Part shown: positions 1 to 13,038 of the stretch, in pieces | How positions within the stretch are numbered: the first letter of the stretch is position 1 | How the letters are laid out: the number at the start of each line of letters is the position of its first letter | NCBI GenBank assembly: GCA_029204225.1 | Contig: CM055095.1 | Location: 9,454,243-9,518,242 of the forward strand | Source of the DNA: Diphasiastrum complanatum | Taxonomy: Eukaryota; Streptophyta; Lycopodiopsida; Lycopodiales; Lycopodiaceae | DNA: 64,000 nt | Direction: 5' to 3' | Program-made: the position numbers and the translations under genes | The notes under the pieces: generated by a model | Seen by the model: the letters and a program-made list of their open reading frames with translations, nothing else | What the model was told of the DNA's origin: nothing | Databases searched by the model: none

Positions 1-363
1 GAAAAAATGCATTTATGACAGTACTTGGGCGAAGGACCCTCTTGCGCGAAGGTTCATCCTACGCCAAACCCTGGAAAACGTTCGCTAGATAGGTTCAGAC
101 CCTCAAAACCTTCGCCGAGATTTTTATAGCCTATTTTCACAGTATTGTACATGCCTGCAAATTTTTGTTCAGAATTGATCAGCCAAACTAGTATTCAATG
201 TAATGGACCCTCCAAATTCATCTATAAGTTGGCTGAATTCGATTCATTCCTCACTTGTGCTAGCGAAACTCTTGCGAATTTTTTTCACGACCAAAGCCTT
301 CCAAACTTTCTAAACTGATTTCTGATATACATTCGCGCGTCTTACTTTTTGTTTCTGGTCATC

Positions 364-3094
364 ATGTCTTCTACAGATACATCCCAGTCTCCTTGTTATA
401 CTATCTATCGTGGTGTCCCATCTGCGACAAATATCATGATACTTCCTAGCACAAGCATGGTCACTCAGTGGATGACCCTTGCGGAGCCTCTGCTTATTGC
501 AATGGGTATTCATGAGAGAGCCCTTTCGGGGAAAATCAACATGGATCTCATCACTCTTGCCTTCAATACGTGGAAGTAAGAGAAATCCAAGTTTTACATC
601 ACCTTCCAGGAGCCACACACAAGGTGCGCATGACTGAGGCCGCCCTTGCTGCCATAGGCATAGCGTCTGGTAACCAAGCCTCACCCAACCATAAGCAGGC
701 CAAACAGGCTATTAAGCCTTACATCAACCTAACAAACAATTTGCATTGGACCAACGATGGTTATCTCCTCGATGCCATCACTGAGCCTGCCATACATGTT
801 GTTGCCCCGTCTTCTAAATAACTTTCTGATGGTTGGCAACCTCAAGAAAGACTGCATCACTTTTTGGATCCTAGATAGGATAGTCGAGTCCTATGCCAAG
901 ATAGCCAAAGTCCCTCTTAAACCATTTAACTGGTTCAAGACTGTTTCTGTTGAGCTCAAACGAGCCATTAAGAGCGATACCAAGCAGCAGTTCGCTACTG
1001 GCCCCTTGTTATCTCTTCTAGTGGCCTCCCACCTTGAAAACAAAATCTATGGCTTTCACCTGGATTCTATACTTTCGGTTTATGAAGAAGCACCGGCCGA
1101 GTCATCCCACCAGGCCTCTAGTTCACATAGCCGACGTTGTCCACGCAGCGAGATCGCCATTCCTGACTCGCCTTCCGCATCACGACGTCGTACTAGGCAT
1201 ACATCGTCAGCTGCGCTTCAACCCCCTGCTGCTACTCGCACTGAACTTCCTATTCCTCCCGTCTCTGATGCTTCCCTTGCCTTTGCTTCCACTCAAGGAC
1301 AGTCTGTGACTATTGGGGCTACCATTCCATCACAGCTGCCTAGGCCGCCTCACCCCTGCACACCGAAGATGTTTCACCAAACACACAATACTTTATGGAT
1401 ATGTTTGATGATTCCGGCCCCCCTTGGGGCCTCCGAAGTTTTTGAAATGCCCCAAAGCCATGCACCCTTTGAACTCCAATCCACTAGAAGAGGATTCGAA
1501 CAATTCCATGATACTACTGTTGATGTTGAAGATTCATGCCAGCAACCTCAAGATGAAGCCACACCAGCCACACTTCAAGTCGTCCAAGTTGTGAAATCAT
1601 CGAAGCAGTTCGACGCCACAATGCTTGAGGGCTTTGAAGAGGAAGATCTTTTTAAAGAAGAAGAATTACCGGCACCTGTTTCACGTCAACCAAGCACAGT
1701 ATCATCAGGTCCTTCTGTTGGTACCACCTCCACGATAGTAGGTTCTGGTGATGCTCTCGGTTTGGTCTCAAGCCTTGAGCAAGTGATCCAGTCTATGTTG
1801 GAGAAGAAAAAAGAAACGGAGCAGAGAATCTCGGATATGAGATCAGAATACACTCTTATCAGCCAGAAGATTATTCAGTTGAACAGAGAATTGAAGATCG
1901 CCAAACAACACAAAGAAAAATCCAAAGCTGAGAAAAAGACGACATAGCAACAGGCTGATCACCTCGAAGGATACGTCAGCTCCCTGCATTATCCCTGACA
2001 ACCGCACAAGATCATCTGGACAAGGTTGTGCAGGATGCAAAGCAACAAGTGCAGCTACTACAAGGTCAACTGCAAATGGCAGAGCAGGAACGCACACGTC
2101 TCCAAGGTGAATTGGATGAGACCACCCTTGAGCGTGATGCGTATCTTCAGACGCAAATACCAGATCATCTAGTAACTCCGACGGATGGAAACTTACAAAG
2201 TGGCCCTTCAGGGATTCCAAGACCGCTTTGACATGTTCAAAGAAGCAGCTTCAACTGAGTTGGCAAAGGCTAAAAAAACTATTAGTGCCTATGAAAAAGC
2301 AGTCGCTTAGGTGTTGGAAGCTGGACCTCAAATCTCAATACCGGTCATGTCGCAATTCTCCCATACGCGCCAAGAGGATGCACCAATGGATACAGGGCTG
2401 GATTCGAATATCGACCAGGGAAGAGCTCCAGACATGGAAGAACAACACCCAATTCCACGGGCAGTGCAACCGGGTCCATCCTCATCAAGGACCACACCAT
2501 TATTCAGAAGGCTCATCAACATCAAGGACCAGATCCAAAGTTTCTTATTGCAACATCCTCATGAGCGCGACAAAATAAATGGAAGGATTTGGGATTTGGC
2601 TATGGACAAAATTACAATCCATATGCCCAATTGGCCAATCATCCATCAGCCATTCAGTTGGACGATATCAGTGGATTTTCACCGGGCCTTACAAGCGTAC
2701 CAGCGGGAGTATATCCACTCTCCCGATCCGATAGTGCGACAATTGGCGATGTTTGCAAAAGATTTAACTTTGTTGGCATCAGTGACAACTAGATGGGTTG
2801 ATTGTCTTCCTCCTCTGGCATTCGATCCAAATAAGCCAATGGCCTCAGAGAGAGTATCAAGGATCAGTTGCCCTTGCTCGATTATATTTTCGTGCAGCAA
2901 TGATGGGAGGCTCCTGGAAATCTCGCTTCACATCATGGACGACCTCAAAGTGGATTGCAGGAGCCCATCATTATTTTTTGCCACATAATTTGGATTTTAA
3001 TACTGTCCGACTCAATTTTATGGAGAAGGTGCAGTATCATTTAATAAAAATTCGTCGTGAAGCCAATGAAAGTCTCAATAACTGCATCTTGTAG
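364..3094 (+). pseudogene. Gag-like coiled-coil protein of copy A, broken
   Basis: I do not recognise the family with certainty. The frame opens at ATG 364 (MSSTDTSQ), meets a stop at 577-579 where copy B reads through, loses one base near 611, continues in another frame to 821, and then runs open from 757 to 1947. The part up to about residue 220 is globular. A Ser/Pro-rich linker follows (about 1090-1500), then an acidic patch, then a long heptad-type Glu/Lys/Gln-rich coiled coil (about 1760-2300). After 2575 it diverges completely from copy B and ends at 3094 (LNNCIL, stop). The layout suggests a structural gag-like protein or the plant-transposon-protein family; this is inference. It has at least three lesions and is not expected to be made. 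Confidence 0.55.
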
Positions 3095-3132
3095 GTGTCG
3101 TGGGACCGCCACTAGTTTTGGTGGGGGATATT

Positions 3133-3540
3133 GTTGGAGGGTTTGCGGATCCCAAGGCAACCCTAACCCTAGTTAATAAGTGAGAGGGATTTGGCACCCT
3201 GCGTGTGTAAGTCCAACCCAATGATCACATAGTTATTTGAGTAATTAGAAAGTCAATAAAAGGACTTTAGGCCTTTTTGCGAGACTTTTAATGTTGCAGG
3301 GCCTAAATGTCAAATTAGTGAATAAAGTTGGGTTTCCCTCCAATTTGGATAGTTCCTACTCTTTTTTAAATTTGAGTAATTAGGGAGGCAGAAATGGACC
3401 AATAGGATTCAGAGGCCAGGGTCCTCCTCTCTACTATAAAAAGGGACCAACTCGAGTTCCTACAGATGTTCATTTTCTCATTTCAATAAAGCAGATTGGT
3501 TCTCTTGTGAAATGAATTGATGAATGTCCTTGCTCTCTAT
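3133..3540 (+). mobile_element. 3' LTR-like segment of copy A
   Basis: It starts with TGTTGGAGG directly after the purine-rich GGTGGGGGATA, the usual junction of polypurine tract and 3' LTR. Inside lie a TATA box (TATAAAAA at 3435-3442) and an AATAAA signal (3485-3490), in the order expected for U3-R. I found no matching CA end or second LTR copy in the window, so the right border is approximate. Confidence 0.45.
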
Positions 3541-3930
3541 TACTTTTCCTCCATCTCTCATGTTTATTTGGATTTTGCTAATTGTTGGATCTGATTGTTA
3601 TTGGGATTGCATGTTATTATACTTTTTATGAGTGAGAAAGGGAGAGAGAGAAAGAGTAAGCTATCTTTGTTTTGGATCTAGTGTTAGTGGATGTAGTGTT
3701 AATGCTTAGGGTTAATGGATGTCAGAGTTAGATTTGGATCTTCCATTCATGCTGAATTCTGAACTATACTATTGCTCTCATGGGAACAAATCTACGCGTG
3801 ACAACTAACTTCGTCTCTTTGATGCTAGATTGATTAGATCTTGGATTGAGGTTAGGCAAGGAAAGAAACCCACTACACGACCGGGTCGGGCACTTTAAAA
3901 AATCTCGATTGAGGAGATTCAACGAGTGAC

Positions 3931-3937
3931 TATAAAT
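3931..3937 (+). promoter_or_regulatory. TATA box of second gag-like element
   Basis: TATAAAT lies about 1 kb upstream of the reading frame at 4917, with a C/T-rich leader between. It probably served the transposable element, not a host gene. Confidence 0.35.
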
Positions 3938-4589
3938 ACGTCAAGAACGAACACATTCTTACCTCAGTGACGTGCAAACTTTGGAGCTTTCCTATGACAA
4001 TTTTCTGGCGATTTTCTTGCACACATCCACATTCTTGGCGCTCATCCACTCCATCGATCACTCATACTTCAGACATCCTGTTCCTTGACTATCACGCGAT
4101 ACCATCCAACCATGAGTATAAGTGCCATCACCACGGAGATCAAAAACCTAATATCGTCAGAAGGTAAAAAAATTTCATCGCCAACTCTTTCACATCGAAG
4201 CTCTAAGGGGTAGTGCAGCTAGGGCACAAATCACGCTCTAGTTTCACTATTGTGAAACATCTTTTCAATACTTCTACCATTCCATACTCCTTGTCTTATA
4301 ACTTCATTCTCGTCTCCACCACCATCCTCTCACCACAGCTCATCCATTCTGTCTCTACAAACCTTCCTTCACCACCTACACATTCTGTTTCCACAGTCAT
4401 CCATCATTTCCATCCTTTCAACCTTTCCATACTCCACTGGCATCTATACATCCTTGTATTTTTTAGCCATTCTACTTCACATTATCCCCTCTCTAAATCC
4501 AACCTCACTCCATCGATTTCTATTCTTACCCACACAACATTTTTCATACACCTCCACTTTCCACACATTCTTAGTTCTATTTCGACCAA

Positions 4590-4870
4590 GTTACTCATCC
4601 TCATCAACCATGTCATCTCATCATACTCTCAACCACATCATCACTTCATCCTCCTCAACCGCGTCATCGCTTCACACTCTCAACCACGTCATCGGTTCAC
4701 TCTCTCAACCATGTCATCTCATCACCCTCTCGACCGCGTCTATCCATCATCATCTCAACCACATCATCTCATCACCCTCTCGACCACGTCTATCTGTCAT
4801 CATCTCAACTGCGTCCGTCCTTCACCACCTCGACCGAGTCTTCTCATCACAATCACCTCTATCTCAAATC
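4590..4870 (+). repeat. Degenerate C/T-rich minisatellite in element leader
   Basis: Imperfect tandem copies of a unit near TCATCTCATCACCCTCTC plus GACCACG, about 25 bp, repeat ten or so times with drift. The tract is almost free of G on the + strand. It forms the leader just before the ATG at 4917. The whole stretch 4260-4910 is pyrimidine-rich. Confidence 0.6.
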
Positions 4871-4916
4871 GCAACCGAGTCCATTTTTCCAGAATATTTT
4901 TTTTCCAGTTTCAAGC

Positions 4917-5655
4917 ATGTCTTCCCACCAGTCCTCAAGTTCAGATGATCCAGATGCAAATAAAATCAATATCCAGATGGGTAAGCTGAACATGGCAGAA
5001 ATGACAATTTGGTACCAGCAAGCAAGCACGTTCCTGACTCAGATTGACTTCCAGATACCTCTTCTATTTGGGTACCAAAGTCCATATATGTTGCACATGA
5101 ACTATGCCTCTTACAACGCCACCGCAAGGTCATGCAATTTCATCATCCCTCCAATGATGTATACAACGTCTTTCTTTTTTTAGCAGAACTTCATAACTTG
5201 GCTTCCCTTGGGGACCAAATGCAGTCACCAGAACATTACAAAAGATCGAAAAAAACAGCTTATTTCAAGTTCATCGATCCCTCTGCTGAAAAGTGAAAGA
5301 TGAAAGATGGGTATCGTTTCGATGCCATCAATGATCCAGCTCTGACTGCTGCTTGTGCTTACTTGACCAAGTCACACAACGGTATAAGTCGAAGATCATG
5401 AGGATTCCAATGTCCATGTTCCACATGTTGGTAGATTCACGACTGCATGACTAGAAACTTTATGATTGGTCCCAGTTTGCTTCGAATTGCCTCCATGAGT
5501 GCATCAAGAACAAGCAACCGTCCATCTTGCTAGGAAACCTCATGACAGATCTCACGATCCAACAAGTACAAAATGGACCTAAACTCAGGGAGATGTTGCA
5601 GGTGGCCGACAAAGCTTGGGAATTTCTTGTTTCTTGTTGTTTCATTTCTGTTGAT
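4917..5655 (+). pseudogene. Second, diverged gag-like protein, broken
   Basis: The frame opens MSSHQSSSSDD at 4917, shifts near 5160 and 5290, and has a stop near 5450. Read across the breaks, it has the same layout as the protein of copies A and B: an MSS start with a Ser-rich lead, a globular part, a block DGYRFDAINDPA that parallels DGYLLDAITEPA in copy A, and a following DWSQFASNCLHECIK block parallel to NWFKTVSVELKRAIK. Overall identity is low, so this is a distant relative, not a recent copy. The coiled-coil part is missing. Function is unknown beyond a likely retroelement origin. Confidence 0.45.
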
Positions 5656-6524
5656 ACATTAAATTAATCTGAGAATCTTGATTGGTTTCTCAAACGTTTT
5701 ACAGTAGATAGAAGCTAGAACTATATGGAGTTCATCTGAATTGCATGCTTATCTTTAGATGGATGTTCTTGGCTTGCATATTTCTTGATTTTGTGAGTGC
5801 TTCTGGCGTGACGTGACTTGAGAATCCGTTGACAGGCTGGATTTAAATATATACTATATTACGAATCGAATCTTTTTGCCTAATCTGGGCAATGTATTAT
5901 AAGATAACATCAAGAATGCCTAACCGTCTAGTAACGGGCAGAAACAACCTGTAAGTAGAGTAAAGAAACCCAAAACCATGTTTCACAGATCCTCAGTGAT
6001 AGAATCTGTGAACAAAAATTGATATGCTCAGCAACTATTTTGACTTTTTTTCTTCAAGATTCAAATAGAAGCTTTCGATCAGGTCTCAAATTTTGTATAG
6101 AGCTTAAAGATAAAACTTTAGAGATTACAGATACAATTGTATAAGCCGGCCAAAAATTTTGTAGCACAATATCAGTCTCGATTCCATAGGAGATGTTTTT
6201 GTTGTTATTCCACTTTTTTCATATCGGCAGTGAAGGCAAAAGAGGCCACTTTTGAAAGGGCTGTATATTTCATCGACTGTAGTCCAGTGGCCAAATTCTA
6301 TTAAATTCCATATGAAAATAAGGTTGATGTCTTTTATTTTGATGATTATAATCCTGTCAAAATTGATTCTAATTTCATTTTGATTGTTGCAGTCGGCATT
6401 GGAGTTGAATATTCTTTCTGTGAAAATAAATGAGGGAGTATCAAATTTTCTATGTGTAAAAATAAACTCAATTGAAAATACACATTGTTAGTAATTTGTT
6501 CAAATAACCTTGTTTGTAGGATAG
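5656..6524. other. No gene seen
   Basis: AT-rich sequence without coding signal, clear repeat or LTR ends. Confidence 0.6.
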
Positions 6525-6716
6525 TTCACTCTTGACTCGTACAATCTCAATGAAGTGTACAGATTGCGGCAAGAGTTGATCAAAGATTTTGTATTGAATG
6601 GTGTAAGTTTTGTTCCAGAGTTTGAGGGCACGGAAAAGAATGTTGCTCCTGCCTTAACAGCCTTTCAGGTTGCTCAAGATGCAGATCTTATCATATACAA
6701 TAAAAAAGGCATAGAA
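6525..6716 (+). pseudogene. Orphan exon-like coding stretch
   Basis: After an AG at 6523-6524 an open frame runs FTLDSYNLNEVYRLRQELIK onward to a stop at 6735. Its composition (mixed charged and hydrophobic residues, helix-like periodicity) resembles a real protein, unlike the neighbouring sequence. The recognisable part ends at about 6716, exactly where the foldback element begins, so the original exon may have been cut by that insertion. No further exon is visible upstream or downstream. I do not recognise the protein; there is no initiating ATG, so it would be an internal or terminal exon. Confidence 0.35.
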
Positions 6717-7089
6717 GTACCTCCTAATACAAGATGAGTATGTGCATGCAGTAGGGTCCCAATCAACTGAGCGTAATGCAATATTGGGAGTGCACGATGG
6801 AGCAACAAACAATTCGCGAGATGCTTTTTGACAAGAAGACATGGAGGGCATGGGAATGCATCTGATTTGGAAGTGGTTGGCCCAAGCTTTTTTGGACTTT
6901 TCCAGCTGCATATTTCATAGTCTCATTGATGGACATGGTGGCTATGCGTTGTTTAGGTAGGATAATAGCCTACATGGTTAGTAAGGCTAGAGCGAGTGGA
7001 GATGGAGAACATGGAAACAAGATCGCGGATGAGGTCAAAGAAAAGGCCAAGAGTGAGAGAGGCTTCACCACTTTGTGTTTTCACACACG

Positions 7090-7217
<128 letters not shown>

Positions 7218-8127
7218 CATTGTATACTCCGCATTTTGGAAGTGCGCATATCACTTTCCTTTGGATTCAATGCATGGCAGTGCAGTGCATTATTGATATT
7301 TGACGTCCGTCATGTTTTTCAAAGGTCAATTCAGCGTATTTAAGCACTGTCAATTTTGGAAAGTTGCTAAATAAAATGTTAAACATCGAATACAAATAAT
7401 AGATAATAATATTGTGTAAATGAAAACATATAACTTTCAAACTTGATTCTTTGCAACTTTCACGTGCAAGTTATTGCAATTTAAGAACGTCAAATCTCAA
7501 AAACTTGTTCTTCAAGTTGTTCTAATGACTCATGGGTCACGAGTGTTGATTCAATTGAAACCTTCAATTTTCGAACTTCAAGCGCTAGCAATTTAGCACA
7601 CAACATGCTTGCGTGGGCCATTGGGGCGTGAGTCCTAGACCTAGTGTTTTTTCAACTTTTAGCTTTCAAAGTTCACACGTCATGCATTATCAATGTTTTC
7701 AATTTTCAGCCTTCAAAGTTCATACTTTGGGCATAGGTGTGGGATGGAATGTGCACAAGCATTTAAGCTTCGTACTACCAAGATTACGGAGAGGCTGGTC
7801 ATCGGCTCTCATGCACCGGCGCTGTTGCCAAATGTCCGGGGATCTGTCCCACGGGCATTGCATCTATCATGTATCTCGAGTGACGGCATCATTTTTTGCG
7901 GGCACCCGTGTGTCTTGGGCCTCGATTTCTCGTGGGCACGGACGCATGTTCCCCGGGCAGCCTGTCTCAAGCAGTGGCATGTGTCCCAAATAGCGGCACC
8001 ATTTTTCTCCAGCAGCGGCGCCCCGTGCACCAGGTACAAGCACATGGCCATTGTTTCTCGAGCACCAAGTTGTCCCAAGCACCGACACACACGTGAGAGG
8101 GCGAGTTTCCAATTATGTGGCTTACTG

Positions 8128-8271
8128 GAGAACTCCCAAAATTGATTATGGGCTATTGGTTAAGCCTGCCATGTGGAGAACTCCCCAAATTGATTATGGG
8201 ATGTTGGTTAAGCCTGCCATGTGAAGAACTTTCCAGATTGATTATGGGCTGTTGGTTAAGCCTGTCATGGG
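8128..8271 (+). repeat. Tandem repeat, three 48-bp units
   Basis: Three copies of a unit beginning GAGAACTCCCCAAATTGATT start at 8128, 8176 and 8224. Each ends with GGTTAAGCCTGCCATGTG or a near variant. They lie in the spacer of the foldback element. Confidence 0.85.
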
Positions 8272-9102
8272 GCACTTTGGGAGCCAGGAGCCAGTGGCTA
8301 GGGCAATCGAGAGCCAGGGGACCATAGAGGAAGTTGGGGGTGGGGTGTTTCCATTCGCAAAAATACATTGAAAAAACTCAAGTAAGAACAAATCGTTAGG
8401 TTGTTAGGACTAGGCATAGGCAGCCTTCACCGTGAAGTACATGCTTAGAGCTTCAAAGTGTGAAGTTTGAGTTGCAATCGATTTAAAATCCAGCTTCCGA
8501 TTTCAGCAGCCGTCAACTTCGAGCTTCAAACTGGTGACCGTGACGCCTGGACAGTCCGTGCAATGGAAATCCAAAGGAAATGACGAAGTGACGTGCGCGC
8601 GTCCAAAAGTGATTCATATCCCTTTTGCATGCGGATTATTCGATGTACATGTACTACTTCTCTTTGGATCTCTCTCTCGATCGAGGCTCGAGTCGTCGTA
8701 TGTGTGTGTGAAAACACAAAGTGCTGAAGGCTCTCGGCCGTTTCTCCGGCCTCGTGCGCGATCCTGTTTCCATCTTCTCCATCTACCTCGCTGCTCGAGC
8801 CTTACTTGCTTCACTACCTTAAGGCTATCATCCTACCTAAACCGCCCATCGCCACCATGTACATGGACGAGACTGTGAAGATATGCACATGGAAAAGTCC
8901 AAAAAACCTTGGGCCAACCACTCCCAGATGCGATGCTCCGCCAACATTCCCCTGCCCTCCATGTCTTCTTGTCAGAAAGCATCTTGCGAATTGCTTGCTG
9001 CTCTATCATGCACACACGCTAATACTGCATTGCGCTTACTATGGTTGCGGTTGATTGGGAAATTGGGACGCTGCTACATGCACATGCTCATCCAACTCCA
9101 TG

Positions 9103-9265
9103 ACGGGAGGCCTTCTTTTTCCTTAGCTGTTTGTTTGGCTTGAAGCAGTGTCGCGCCATTATACTGGAGTTTGCGTTGCTTGCTGTAATATCTCCGCAGG
9201 AAGCCTTCTTTTCCCTTCAGTGTTTGGTTTGGCTTGCATTATCTCGCCATTCTGCTGGGATCTGC
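9103..9265 (+). repeat. Imperfect direct repeat of about 70 bp
   Basis: A segment beginning GGGAGGCCTTCTTTTTCCTT (9105) recurs as CAGGAAGCCTTCTTTTCCCT (9197). Both continue with TTGTTTGGCTTG-like text, then CGCCATT and CTGGAGTTTGC or CTGGGATCTGC. It straddles the right edge of the foldback element. Confidence 0.6.
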
Positions 9266-9901
9266 ATTAGGAATGCAGCAAGTCCTTTGACAGGAATACA
9301 GATATCAGGAATTCAAACAAGGAAAGCCTTCTTGTAGACCAATCGCTATCTGCCGCATTTCTTTTAATAAAGTTTTGAGCTATTTCTGATCTACACTAGT
9401 AAGCCGAAGTAATTTTTCGCCAGAGTAAAGTGTGGATTTTATCTTACAAAATAAAGTTTGTATGCTCGTTAGTGCGTCTGCATCCTCTCGTCACGAACTC
9501 CAGAGGCTTATTTCAAGGTTCAATTCGCGCTCAAGGGCAATTAAAGGCTTTAGATTGTTATTAGACCATTGCAAACTATTGCAGAACAATCAGCAGTGTC
9601 TTACCCCCCGAGTCAAAAAAGTGATGTCTTACCATATATCGTTATGAAAATAAGATTGTGGACTTTGTAGAAGATAACCGAACTTTTCTGGAACATGCCA
9701 CACAAGAATATAACTGTCTTTTCATTATGTAGCATAGCGGCTTTGAGACGATATAATTTCCTCGTCTCATTAGCAATCGTAACTGACCGAAGAGCAGAGA
9801 CATGGTTTAAGCAGAGCTTGCTGAGAAGAAGCATAATAATCCAGATATCTCAGCCATTGACCTCTATCAAGTATTGATTTCAATATAAAGTCAAGACAAG
9901 G
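9266..9901. other. Upstream region of the LysM kinase gene
   Basis: No coding signal. It should contain promoter and 5' leader of the gene starting at 9902. TATAAAG at 9883-9889 is too close to the ATG to be assigned as its TATA box, and no other element stands out. Confidence 0.4.
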
Positions 9902-12703
9902 ATGAAGTACAGTTTCTCCTACTGTGTCCAGCCAAGATGGACAACGCTGAGCATTCAGCAACCTTTCTTCTTTGTGCTACTATTATTATCCTCGCCTTGG
10001 GTATGGGCTCAGCAAAGCAACCCTCTACCTTGCTCGGATCTGGGGCGCATTTGCACTGCTTACATTCAGTACTTGCTTCCGTCTAGTAGCTCCGTCGAGG
10101 ATGTGCAAAACCTTTTCAATGTAAAGCCAGATGCCATAACGGCTGAATCATCATCAGCTTACACAGCGAAGGCTCCTTATAAGCAATCCTTGATCGTAAA
10201 GGTGCAGTGTTCCTGTTCCCCCGAGAAGAAGTACTTCGCTTACACCTCCTATGATACCACAGCAAATGGCACTACATTCGATTCCATCGTCAACAATGCC
10301 TACGAGGGATTTGCCTGGTCAGATCATTATAACGCGACACAAACGTTTCCGCAAAATACACCAGTCCCCCTGTCTATCTTATGTGGATGTTCGAACGTGG
10401 ATTGGAACTATCTGCTGAGCCACGTTGTGACTCAAGATGATACACTGCTTCTGCTGGCTCAGAGGTTCAATTCAGATGTGGCTTCGATCCAGGCTGTGAA
10501 CAATGTGAAGAATGATCTCATCTACACTGGAGTTGTGTACTTCATTCCTATAAACTCTGGTAAAACTTCATCTGCCATCTCTGAACTTGTTCCCGCTTTT
10601 GTAAACTCATGATATGATATGATATCTGTAATATAAGAAGGGTATGGATTATCTGCAAAGTGTGTGTGCTGGAAATTGGCATGTCAAGAAGATCGATCTT
10701 AGCTCATTCATCTTCTTTTATTCCATGTAAATTGCAGACAGCAGGCACATGACATGATATCTCTAATGTAAGAAGGTTATGGATCACCGCGTGCACTGTG
10801 TTGTGTGTCTAAGTGATTTGCTTGTCACGAAAATTGCTTTTTGATCGTTCATGAAAAGGATTGTTAATATGGTGTATTTGTGAAGAGGCTTCAATTCTAA
10901 AAACCATTGAGTTCACAAAAAGAGCTACTCCATGCCATAAATATTTCCATCAAGATTTAAAGGTGCTTTGGCTTAGATAAAACCTTATAAGAGAATGGTT
11001 CTTTACATAAGAAAATGAGATTTTCGGATGACCTTTCCATTGGGTCATCCTACCATAAAAGTAGCTCGGCCTCTCGGCCTTGCAACGTTGCATCTTTTAT
11101 GGCAAGATTACCCAATGGAAAGGTAGTGGGGAATCCATTATCCCATACTTTCAAGATACATTTAGTGTAAATGAAGGTAGATTATTAGCCTAAATGGCCC
11201 CACATGCCTAATTGTTGTCCAATGTACACGCGTGCGAAATTGTCAACTCAAATTCCTAGACATGCCTTGATGACTTCAAACATGTCATCATCACCAAGAT
11301 GATGATTATTGTTACGGTCATATTTAGTTAAGGACATGGAATAGTCCTAATATGGTAGACCGGCCCTCCGGTGTTCGAGATTATTGGTCACGCCGAGATT
11401 TAATTCCATGTCAAGGCTTGTTTGTGACTAATGACCTTGAGAGGACCCAAACACTCTAATTGAGACATACGGATGTGTACATGTGAGACTGCATGAAGAG
11501 CTGTGACCTATTATAGTTGACCTGCATGGCCTCATGCACAGGAATCTACTCTCTGTATATTGGGGTGGTGATTCTACCATCGACAACTTCGTTCAGGTTA
11601 CCAGTTGAGCTCTTCTCCTCCAGCTTTCACATGGCATAGCTCGGGGGCTAGATCCAGGATTGATCTAGGTTTAGTTGGGAGGTTTTGCTCCTACATGTCT
11701 CATGTTGTGTTTTCCTATCCTCATCTTAGGGGTTTTTCCTAATGGTCTTTCCAATCTGTAATGCACTACTTGGAGCAAAATGAAATCGATACTTAGTTGT
11801 GGAAGGAGTGCTAGTCTGCCATAATATGCAAATATTGCAGAGTTGTTGCTAATGTGGCACAATCATTTGTTGAGACTTGAGGTGCTGTGTAGCAAGAGCT
11901 TTAGTTAAACATAGATGATGTGTCACTACACTCTTTGTCAATTATGTTAGGTATTTGGGAGCATCTGTATGAATACAACCTATAGTAGGCCTCCCATAGC
12001 TTAGGATTGCTATAGACCATATTCACCCGGCTCCTAACAAAGACTTGATTCTATTCAGCCTGGACGCCAATTTGCCTTATTTAGCTTGTCGAGATTCATA
12101 AGCAAAACTGACTCATCAAGGACCATTTTATGGACCCAATATCATAGTAGTTATATTCTCGTCCCTACTTGCATAAATGCTTGTACAAAGATAGATCCAC
12201 TCAAGTGGCTCTATGGGTATAAATGTGTCCCCATCCTTATGAACCAAGACCATGGTAAGTTATAAGTAACCAACGCATAGGTATTAGTACCTGAATGGGG
12301 GTTGCATGTTGCCCAATAGAGCTAGTTTTAATTTGGGGGATGCCTCTAATGCACTCTCCCTTGTTGTTGTATGTCCTAGTTGCCAATAGGGGAAAATCTT
12401 GCTCCCCTAAATGTCCTTTTACCTTTTAGCAATCATATATTCAAATGGTTGTGCATGGATAAATGTATCATGTTTCACATATCATCACGAGAATGATCAA
12501 TAGACGTATTTTGGAACATATGGTAACTATGGTTTGTATATGACCCACGGATGTATACTTGCTAGCAAAGCTAACTACTACTACCAAAATTTCCCTACCT
12601 ATCCTTATAAAAATCTTGAACAGAGATTGAATATTGTTATAAGCTGAAAAATTTGGCCTACAACATGCTAATGTGAAAAAAAAAAAAAACAACCATCTTG
12701 AAA

Positions 12704-12799
<96 letters not shown>

Positions 12800-12982
12800 C
12801 TACACCTGCACCGGTATCTCAATCAAGAACCTACATCTACATCGATTCCAAAAAATATAAATCAATTCATACCAAGATTCACATATGAATATTAATGAAT
12901 ATCTAATACTTAGTCAAGGTTACTTTAGACAATAGTATATTATCCTTCCCAAAAAAGAGAACTCATTGGAATATTGCAGCCA

Positions 12983-13038
<56 letters not shown>

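Larger units (their letters stand above)
1..3540 (+). mobile_element. Decayed LTR-type retroelement, copy A (left edge of window)
   Basis: Positions 1-363 are an untranslated leader, 364-3094 a broken gag-like reading frame, and 3110-3132 a purine-rich tract followed by a TGTTGGAG start of an LTR-like segment. The leader and frame up to about 2575 match the reverse complement of 61000-63530 closely (same order, same start codon context). No reverse transcriptase, protease or integrase motif is visible, so the copy looks non-autonomous or internally deleted. The left end lies outside the window. That it is an LTR element is inferred from the polypurine tract and LTR-like 3' end; no matching 5' LTR is visible here. 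Confidence 0.6.

Noticed and set aside
4213-4989. 258-codon open frame rich in Ser, His, Ile
   Set aside because: It lies in the pyrimidine-rich minisatellite leader. Overlapping frames are open for the same compositional reason and the peptide is repetitive.
7613-8145. Overlapping frames of 80-150 codons in the foldback spacer
   Set aside because: Open in several frames on both strands, no domain, no homology by eye; best explained by local GC-rich composition.
12673-12895. Cys-Val plus Arg-Glu repeat frames
   Set aside because: Translation of the TG/AG microsatellite in the kinase gene intron.
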